Under the pieces are notes generated by a model, which saw only the letters and a list, made by a program, of their open reading frames with translations, made no database searches and was not told the DNA's origin. Below are positions 4,693 to 10,409 of a DNA stretch of 10,409 bases, piece after piece; within the stretch, counting starts at the first letter, position 1, and each line of letters begins with the position of its first letter. The stretch is from assembly GCA_023230525.1 (NCBI GenBank), contig JALNXE010000134.1, positions 1-10,409 of the forward strand. Direction: 5' to 3'. Origin of the DNA: Desulfobulbaceae bacterium (GTDB lineage: Bacteria; Desulfobacterota; Desulfobulbia; Desulfobulbales; SURF-16). A program made the position numbers and the translations under genes.

Positions 4693-7593
4693 ATGCTTGA
4701 ATTGACCAGGCGGGCCTTTCTCCGACTGTTTGCCAACAGCAGTTTCGCCGTGGCAGTGGGCGGCCAGTTCCCGGACAAATGGCTGTCGCCCCCCCTGCCG
4801 CCGGAAGAGAACCGCAACATGGCCGAGCGGCTGATTTATGCCACCACCTGCCGGGAGTGCCCGGCCGGCTGCGGCATGCATGTCAGCCATGTCAACGGCC
4901 GGGCCATTAAGGCGGAGGGCAGCCCGGACCACCCGGTCGGCCAGGGAGGGCTTTGCGCCCGCGGCCAGTCCGCCCTGCAGGGCATCTATGATCCGGACCG
5001 GCTGCGCCAGCCCCTGCGGCGCGGCGCCCCGGCCCGGAATTTCCCGGATACCGGCCTGACGCCGGCCAGCTGGCAGGAGGCGCTGCTGGCCATCGGCAAC
5101 CGGCTGCAGAGCGGCAAGGGCCGGGTGCTGGTGATCAGCGGCCTGGAAACCGGAACCCTGGCCGATATCCTGGCCGCCTTTGCCGAACGCTTTAACGGCC
5201 GGCTGCTGATCCATGAGCCCTTCGATTATCAGCCGCTCCGGGACGCCCACGCCGGCTTGACCGGGCGGGCGGTCATCCCCTGGTACGGGCTGGACCACTG
5301 CCGGCACATCATCAGTTTCGGGGCCGATTTTCTCGAATCCTGGCTCTCCAATGTCCAGTTCACCGCCATGTTTTCCCGCATGCATGCCTTCCAGGGCGCG
5401 GCCACCGGCAGATTCACCTACGTGGGGCCCCGGCTGTCCATGACCGCGGCCAATGCCGACGACTTTATCCAGATCGCTCCGGGCCAGGAGGTGCGGGTGG
5501 CCAAGGGGCTGCTGCGGATCATGGTGGAACAGGGCTGGGTCACCAGGGGCAGGGAGCAGCTGGCCGCCTACAGCCGGGAGGCACGGCCCGAGGAGCTGCC
5601 TCTGGAAAACGGCATGAAAAGATTGGTGCGCCTGGCCCGCGAGTTCTCCCGGGCCGAGGCTGCGGTGGCCCTGCCGGGACCGGCCCACGGCGCCGGGGAA
5701 GAGGCCCGGCGGCTGGCGGAAGCGGTCTTTCTGTTGAATTATGCCACCGGCCGCGTAGGCCAGGGCCTGGATTTTTCCCGCATTCATGCCCTGAGCAGCT
5801 GCCACCCCGATCTCGAACTTTACCGGAGTCTGGATGATCTGACCCCTGAGGATGTGGTTTTCCTGCATGGAGCAAATCCCGCCTACAGCCGGCCCTGGCT
5901 GGCGGAACTTCTCAAAAGGGCCGGGCTGGTGGTGAGCCTCAGCCAGCTGGCGGACGAAACGGCCCTGCTGGCCGACTGGGTGCTGCCCGTGGATCATCCC
6001 CTGGAGAGCTGGGGCGAGTATACCCCCTGGACCGGCATCCATTCCCTTGTGCAGCCCGCCATGCGGCGCCTCTATGATTCCCGGCCCGCCGGCGATATCT
6101 TCCTCTCCCTGGCCGATATGGCCGGCCGGCCTTTGCAGCGGGGAGCGGACGGCGGCACCGACAACAATTTCTACTCCTGGCTGCAGGCCGACTGGGGGCA
6201 GCGGGACGGGCAGGGGGCTGCCGCCCGGCAGGAGCTGCTGGCCCGCGGTTTTGCGCTGAGCCCGCCCCAGCCGGAAAAGGAGCTGCAGATCAGTCTCGAA
6301 CAGCTGGAGGTCGCGACCGCCCCGCCCCGGGAGATTGACCACGCGCCGCACCGGGCCGCCCTGGTGCTCTGGCCCTCCATCTTCTTTTTTGACGGCCGCA
6401 CCGCCAACCGCTCCTGGCTGCAGGAAAATCCCCATCCCATCAGTTTCATCGCCTGGTCGAGCTGGCTCGACATCCACCCGGACAGGGCAACCGCCCTGGG
6501 GCTGGCTGACGGCGATCTGGTCAAGATGACCACCGCCGGAACAGTGGCCACCCTGCCGGCGCGCCTCACCGCGGAGATGCATCCCGAGGCGGTGGGGCTG
6601 GTCCTGGGCCAGGGCCATTGGGCCATGGGCGAGGTGGCGGCGGGCCGGGGCGTCAACGGCTTTGCCTTTCTCAAAGGCGAAACCGGCGGCAATGGCTCGG
6701 TCACGGTCAGCCTGGAAAAAACCGGGGGAAAGGAGCCGCTGATCTGCCTGGGGGCCAGCTTTGATCAGCACGGCCGCGACCTGCTGCGCTGGCAGAAGCT
6801 CGGCGATGCGCCGGCAGCCGGCCCCGGCCGGGAGCAGGTCACCCTGCCCCTGCCCGCTGGCTATGAGCGGGTAAACGATCTCTACCAGGGCCACCAGCAT
6901 GCCCGCCACCGCTGGGCCATGGTCATCGACCTGCAGCGCTGCATCGGCTGCGGCGCCTGCTCGGTGGCCTGTTATGCGGAAAACAACATCGCGGTGCTGG
7001 GGCCCAAGGCCCTGCGTCAAGGCCGGGAGATGAGCTGGCTCAAGGTGGTGCCCTACCGCCATCCGGAGAAAAAAAATATGGTGGGTTTTCTGCCCCTGCC
7101 CTGCCAGCACTGCGACCAGGCCCCCTGCGAGCCGGTCTGTCCGGTCTTTGCCGCGGTGCACACCGAGGACGGGCTCAATGCCCAGGTCTACAACCGCTGC
7201 GTCGGCACCCGCTACTGTTCCAACAACTGCCCCTACAAGGTGCGCCATTTCAACTGGTACAACATCGACTGGCAAAAATCGCTGCAGTGGCAGCTCAACC
7301 CGGATGTGACGGTGCGCTGCCGCGGGGTCATGGAAAAATGCACCTTCTGCGTCCAGCGCCTGCGGAGGGCCGAGCAGCAGGCAAAGGTCCAGGGCCGCGA
7401 GCTGACCGAAGCCGAGGTGCAGCCGGCCTGCGCCCAGAGCTGCCCGGCCAGGGCCCTGGTGTTCGGGGATCTGCTGGACGAAAAATCAGAGGTGCGCCGG
7501 CTGTTTCAGGAAGACCGGCGCGGCTATCAGCTGCTGCACGAATTGAACACCAAGCCGGCAGTGCTCTATCTCCAACGCATCGAACAGGACTAA
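4693..7593 (+). CDS. actB: Alternative complex III subunit ActB: molybdopterin oxidoreductase-like domain fused to a four-cluster ferredoxin domain
   Basis: Periplasm-facing iron-sulfur subunit of a quinol-oxidising complex. The N-terminus TRRAFLRLF (5-13) is a Tat twin-arginine signal. Residues about 48 to 700 resemble the molybdopterin oxidoreductase catalytic subunit, beginning with a [4Fe-4S] motif C53-x2-C56-x3-C60-x27-C88. No molybdenum-ligand residue is evident, and characterised ActB proteins lack the Mo cofactor. From about 725 the ferredoxin-like domain has C750/C753/C756/C760, C804/C807/C812/C816, C836/C842/C846 with Thr839 replacing the fourth Cys, and C883/C886/C913/C917. That predicts three [4Fe-4S] and one [3Fe-4S] cluster, the ActB pattern. 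The total of 966 residues fits the fused form. GGAG (4683-4686) lies 6 bases before the ATG. The actC-actD gene follows after 5 bases. Psr/Nrf-type oxidoreductase is the alternative, but the DUF3341 and ActF neighbours argue for ActB. Confidence 0.9.
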   Translation: MLELTRRAFLRLFANSSFAVAVGGQFPDKWLSPPLPPEENRNMAERLIYATTCRECPAGCGMHVSHVNGRAIKAEGSPDHPVGQGGLCARGQSALQGIYDPDRLRQPLRRGAPARNFPDTGLTPASWQEALLAIGNRLQSGKGRVLVISGLETGTLADILAAFAERFNGRLLIHEPFDYQPLRDAHAGLTGRAVIPWYGLDHCRHIISFGADFLESWLSNVQFTAMFSRMHAFQGAATGRFTYVGPRLSMTAANADDFIQIAPGQEVRVAKGLLRIMVEQGWVTRGREQLAAYSREARPEELPLENGMKRLVRLAREFSRAEAAVALPGPAHGAGEEARRLAEAVFLLNYATGRVGQGLDFSRIHALSSCHPDLELYRSLDDLTPEDVVFLHGANPAYSRPWLAELLKRAGLVVSLSQLADETALLADWVLPVDHPLESWGEYTPWTGIHSLVQPAMRRLYDSRPAGDIFLSLADMAGRPLQRGADGGTDNNFYSWLQADWGQRDGQGAAARQELLARGFALSPPQPEKELQISLEQLEVATAPPREIDHAPHRAALVLWPSIFFFDGRTANRSWLQENPHPISFIAWSSWLDIHPDRATALGLADGDLVKMTTAGTVATLPARLTAEMHPEAVGLVLGQGHWAMGEVAAGRGVNGFAFLKGETGGNGSVTVSLEKTGGKEPLICLGASFDQHGRDLLRWQKLGDAPAAGPGREQVTLPLPAGYERVNDLYQGHQHARHRWAMVIDLQRCIGCGACSVACYAENNIAVLGPKALRQGREMSWLKVVPYRHPEKKNMVGFLPLPCQHCDQAPCEPVCPVFAAVHTEDGLNAQVYNRCVGTRYCSNNCPYKVRHFNWYNIDWQKSLQWQLNPDVTVRCRGVMEKCTFCVQRLRRAEQQAKVQGRELTEAEVQPACAQSCPARALVFGDLLDEKSEVRRLFQEDRRGYQLLHELNTKPAVLYLQRIEQD
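7586..7589 (+). promoter_or_regulatory. Ribosome binding site for the GTG start of actC-actD
   Basis: AGGA at the end of actB lies 9 bases before GTG 7599. The open frame extends upstream to 7287, but that part only shadows actB in another frame, and ActC similarity begins right after the GTG. No in-frame ATG is near. Confidence 0.6.
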
Positions 7594-7598
7594 AATCC

Positions 7599-9488
7599 GT
7601 GGCCGAGACCTTTGCCGACATCAATGAAAAAATCCTGCGGGCCACCGCCCCGCCGCCGCTGCGCTATTATCTGGTGCTGCTGGCTCTTAGCGCCGGGGTC
7701 AGCGGCCTGCTCTACGCCTGGATGTATCAGGTGTTCCAGGGACTCGGGGTGGCCGGCATCCATGATCCGGTGGACTGGGGCGTTTATATCGTCAATTTCG
7801 TCTTCTGGGTGGGCATCGCCCATTCCGGCACCCTGATCTCCGCCATTCTCTTTCTGCTGCGGGCCGGCTGGCGCGACGCCGTCTCCCGTTCCGCGGAGGC
7901 GATGACCGTTTTCGCGGTGACCATCGCCGGGCTTTTTCCCCTGATTCATCTCGGCCGGGTCTGGGTCGTCTACTTTATCCTGCCCTATCCCACCGAGCGC
8001 TTCATCTATCCCAATTTCCTCAGCCCCCTGGTGTGGGATGTGCTGGCCGTGTCCACCTATATGAATGTCAGCGTTATCTTTTTCCTGGTGGGCCTGATCC
8101 CCGATGCCGCCGCGGCCCGGGATTACTACCAGCAGAAAGAGGGGCCGGGGCATGTCAAAACCTGGTTTTACAAGATTCTGGCCGGGGGCTGGGCCGGCAC
8201 CGAGCTGCAGTGGCGGCACTATGACCGGGCCTATCTCTATTTCGCCGCCATGGCCACGCCGCTGGTCATCTCCGTGCATTCCATCGTTTCCTGGGATTTT
8301 GCCATGGGCCTGCTGCCGGGCTGGCATTCCACCATCTTTCCCCCCTATTTCGTGGCCGGGGCCATCCATTCCGGCCTGGCCATGGTGCTGGTCCTGCTGA
8401 TCCCCATGCGCAGGCTGCTGCACCTTGAGGCTCTGATCAAACCGCACCATTTCGACATGGTGGCCAAAACCATGCTGGTGACCACGGCGATCATGGGCTA
8501 TTCCTATGGCGTCGAGCCCTTCATGGCCTGGTATGCGGGCGGCATCTTCGATCGCCAGTTCGCCGCCTGGGAGCCCTTCGGCTGGGTTGGGCCGGTCTAC
8601 TGGTCCCTGATCCTGCTCAATGTCCTGGTCCCGGCGCTGCTGATTTTCAGAAAGTTCCGGGCCGATTCCCGGGCCCTCATGCTCATCGCCCTCGCCGTGG
8701 TCATCGGCATGTGGCTGGAGCGCTTCATGATCGTCACCGCCTCCACCAGCCACGATTTCATGCCCCATAACTGGGATTCCTATTTCCCCACCTGGGTGGA
8801 GATCACCATCACCTTCGGGGCCTTCTGCCTCTTTTTCCTGCTCTTCCTGCTTTTTGCCAAGCTGCTGCCCACCGTGCCCATGGCCGACCTGAAGGCCCGG
8901 CAGGAGGAGGCCGCCGGCACGGTGGGCGAAGAGGGGGAAAGCGATCAGGCACCCCTCCTGGCGGCCGGGGCGGCCGGCCCCGGCGGAGACGGCAGCGTCA
9001 TGCTGGCCGTTTACGGCGAGGCCGGGCGGCTGGTGGACGGGGTCAGGCGGCTGCGGGACGCCGGTTTCCTGCACATCGAGACCTTTTCCCCCATCAGGCT
9101 GCCGGCCCTGCTCGGGGAGCTGCATCTCACCCGCAGCCCCATCCGGGTCATATCCCTGCTCGGGGCGATCAGCGGCATGGCGGGCGGCTTCTGGCTGGCC
9201 GGCGGCACCGCGGCGGTGAACAATCTCATCGTCGGAGGCAAGGGGCCGGATTCCTGGATCCCCTTCTGCATCCCGGCCTTTGAGGGGACCATCCTCCTCG
9301 GCTCCTTCGCCAATTTCCTGGGGCTTATTTTTCTCGCCCGGCTGTGGCCGTGGCGCAAGCATGCCCGCTATGACCTGCGCTTTTCCCGGGATAAATTCGG
9401 GCTGGTGGTGACCTGCCCGCCGACCCTGAAGGAGAGAGCCGCCGAGGTGCTGGCGCCCACGGGCATGGAGGAATTCCATGCCGACTAA
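7599..9488 (+). CDS. actC: Fusion of ActC (NrfD-like quinol-binding subunit) and ActD (DUF3341)
   Basis: A single frame of 629 residues joins two normally separate subunits. Residues 1-425 are an NrfD/PsrC-type protein with about ten hydrophobic segments (near 22-44, 59-88, 101-122, 140-168, 209-234, 246-270, 288-310, 328-350, 357-376, 398-421). ActC-like stretches include WGVYIVNFVFWVGIAHSG (60-77), PLVWDVLAVSTYMNVS (143-158), SWDFAMGLLPGWHS (231-244) and YGVEPFMAWY (303-312); polar residues such as His117, Arg120, Asp147 and Asp233 are candidates for quinol or proton handling. A charged, Ala/Gly-rich linker (about 429-466) leads to the DUF3341 domain (468-629): MLAVYGEAGRLVDGVRRLRD, two hydrophobic segments, and GGKGPDSW between them. 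No stop or frame change separates the parts, though Met468 could serve as an internal start behind a weak GGAG (8985-8988). It follows actB by 5 bases and overlaps actF by 11. Confidence 0.92.
   Translation: MAETFADINEKILRATAPPPLRYYLVLLALSAGVSGLLYAWMYQVFQGLGVAGIHDPVDWGVYIVNFVFWVGIAHSGTLISAILFLLRAGWRDAVSRSAEAMTVFAVTIAGLFPLIHLGRVWVVYFILPYPTERFIYPNFLSPLVWDVLAVSTYMNVSVIFFLVGLIPDAAAARDYYQQKEGPGHVKTWFYKILAGGWAGTELQWRHYDRAYLYFAAMATPLVISVHSIVSWDFAMGLLPGWHSTIFPPYFVAGAIHSGLAMVLVLLIPMRRLLHLEALIKPHHFDMVAKTMLVTTAIMGYSYGVEPFMAWYAGGIFDRQFAAWEPFGWVGPVYWSLILLNVLVPALLIFRKFRADSRALMLIALAVVIGMWLERFMIVTASTSHDFMPHNWDSYFPTWVEITITFGAFCLFFLLFLLFAKLLPTVPMADLKARQEEAAGTVGEEGESDQAPLLAAGAAGPGGDGSVMLAVYGEAGRLVDGVRRLRDAGFLHIETFSPIRLPALLGELHLTRSPIRVISLLGAISGMAGGFWLAGGTAAVNNLIVGGKGPDSWIPFCIPAFEGTILLGSFANFLGLIFLARLWPWRKHARYDLRFSRDKFGLVVTCPPTLKERAAEVLAPTGMEEFHAD
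9467..9472 (+). promoter_or_regulatory. Ribosome binding site for actF within the end of actC-actD
   Basis: GGAGGA lies 5 bases before the ATG at 9478 and inside the final codons of the upstream gene. The ATG lies before that gene's stop, so the 11-base overlap suggests translational coupling. Confidence 0.75.
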
Positions 9489-10409
9489 GCAGCTGAAAAC
9501 AACGGAGTCGTGCATACCCCGCATCAATCTGCTGTGGTCCGTGCTGCTGGCGGCCGGCCTGAGCGTCTGGCTCTTCGCCTTGTCCCAGACCGGCGCGGAG
9601 CGGGCCTGGCTGGGGCTGCTGGTCAACTTTCTCTATTTCGGGCCCCTGGCCGCGGGGCTTACGGTCTGGCTGGCCATCATCGCCATGTCCCGGGGCGGGT
9701 GGGCAAAGGGCTACGAACACCTGGCGGCAAACGGCATCCTGGCTGCCGGGCCGGTCATCCTGGCCCTGGCCGCGCTGTGGCTCGGCAGCTCCCAGTGGTC
9801 GCCCTGGCTCGGCAGGAACCTGCCCCAGGGGGTGTGGCTCGACACCAACTTTGTCCTGGGCCGTGATCTTGCCTCGCTGACCCTGTTCTGGCTCTTTGCC
9901 TGGTTTTACCTGGGCAGGCGGCAGCGGGGCAAAAGGGGCGGGGCAGCCGGGGCCCTGTTCATCCTGGCCTATGGCGTGGTCTTTTCCCTGCTCGGTTTTG
10001 ATCTGGTCATGGCCCTTGATCCCGCCTGGCACAGCTCCCTGTTCGGCGGCTACTTCGCCGTTTCCGGGCTCTATATGGCCGTGGCCGCCCTGGCCTTCAT
10101 GGCGTCCTGGCAGCCCCGGCCGCGCCTAGTTTTTCTGCATGACATCGGCAAACTGCTGCTGGCCTTTTCCCTGCTCACCACCTACCTGATGTTTTCCCAG
10201 CTGCTGCCCATCTGGTACGAGAACCTGCCGGGGGAGACCACTTTCGTCTTTGCCCGGCTCCAGGTGCGGCCCGCCTCCGCCCTCAGCGCGCTGCTGCTCG
10301 TGGTCATCTATCTCGGCCCCCTGGTGCTGCTGCTCACGGTATGGGCCAAGCAGCACCGTTATTATCTCGGCGCGGTGAGCGGCCTGGTGCTGCTGGGCAT
10401 GTGGCTGGA
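9478..10409 (+). CDS. actF: Alternative complex III subunit ActF (NrfD-like), partial at right edge
   Basis: Integral membrane subunit, paralogous to ActC, of the quinol-oxidising complex; it is proposed to contribute to proton translocation. The 310 residues visible have no stop before the window ends; family members are about 400 residues, so roughly the last quarter is missing. Hydrophobic segments are seen near 17-37, 44-70, 86-103, 129-146, 158-179, 188-210, 223-243, 268-290 and from 296 on. Diagnostic ActF-like stretches are FDLVMALDPAWHSSLFGGYF (174-193) and LLTTYLMFSQLLPIWYENLP (232-251), the latter strongly conserved in the family. The start is ATG 9478, supported by GGAGGA and by family similarity beginning soon after. 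ActE, commonly encoded between ActD and ActF, is absent here. Family assignment is firm; the C-terminus and any following cytochrome genes are unseen. Confidence 0.92.
   Translation, partial: MPTKQLKTTESCIPRINLLWSVLLAAGLSVWLFALSQTGAERAWLGLLVNFLYFGPLAAGLTVWLAIIAMSRGGWAKGYEHLAANGILAAGPVILALAALWLGSSQWSPWLGRNLPQGVWLDTNFVLGRDLASLTLFWLFAWFYLGRRQRGKRGGAAGALFILAYGVVFSLLGFDLVMALDPAWHSSLFGGYFAVSGLYMAVAALAFMASWQPRPRLVFLHDIGKLLLAFSLLTTYLMFSQLLPIWYENLPGETTFVFARLQVRPASALSALLLVVIYLGPLVLLLTVWAKQHRYYLGAVSGLVLLGMWL

Noticed and set aside
4624..7275. 883-codon open frame on the minus strand opposite actB
   Set aside because: Its product is a low-complexity Gly/Pro/Gln/His-rich sequence with no family resemblance. 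It is an expected antisense shadow of a GC-rich gene, and the plus strand carries clear cluster motifs.
7287..7598. Upstream extension of the actC-actD frame inside actB
   Set aside because: These 104 codons overlap the actB ferredoxin domain in another frame and lack similarity to ActC; the GTG at 7599 is the better start.
7590..9626. 678-codon open frame on the minus strand opposite actC-actD
   Set aside because: Same reason: antisense shadow, rich in Gly/Asp/Gln/His, no domain recognisable, while the plus strand encodes a clear membrane protein.

Overview
The window reads as a chromosomal segment from a GC-rich, Gram-negative anaerobe or facultative respirer. My best guess is a member of the Desulfobacterota (deltaproteobacteria). 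This rests on the alternative complex III-like respiratory operon, two sequences that fit the sigma-54 (-24/-12) promoter consensus, the Tat-type signal, and AT-richer intergenic repeats in an otherwise GC-rich background. The lineage is an inference; no rRNA or other marker gene is present.

Layout. Positions 1-324 (minus strand) hold the N-terminal 108 residues of a short-chain dehydrogenase/reductase that runs off the left edge. Positions 325-690 are a divergent intergenic region with a long imperfect inverted repeat (357-480) and a candidate sigma-54 promoter (582-597). A small DUF488/YeaO-type gene follows at 691-1047. After a 217-bp gap come transketolase (1265-3118) and transaldolase (3121-4251), separated by 2 bases. 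They form a compact non-oxidative pentose-phosphate operon, and the transketolase is of the short, animal-like type. Positions 4252-4692 are a second complex intergenic region. It contains a repeat element that begins on the transaldolase stop codon, two perfect hairpins, a strong sigma-54 consensus match (4498-4513), a copy of one end of the 357-480 repeat, and a 10-bp leader hairpin.

From 4693 to the right edge runs a tightly packed respiratory operon: actB (Tat-exported molybdopterin-oxidoreductase-like domain fused to a four-cluster ferredoxin domain), an NrfD/ActC quinol-binding subunit fused in frame to a DUF3341/ActD domain, and the start of actF (second NrfD-like subunit, cut by the right edge). 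Together these are the core of alternative complex III, a membrane quinol-oxidising complex whose iron-sulfur wire faces the periplasm. The cytochrome subunits usually found in such operons (ActA, pentahaem; ActE, monohaem) are absent from their usual places before actB and between actD and actF. The electron acceptor is therefore an open question.

The most interesting points are the ActC-ActD fusion in a cluster without the usual cytochrome genes, the Cys-rich N-terminal cluster motif kept in ActB, the two sigma-54-type promoters, and the shared repeat ends found in both intergenic regions.
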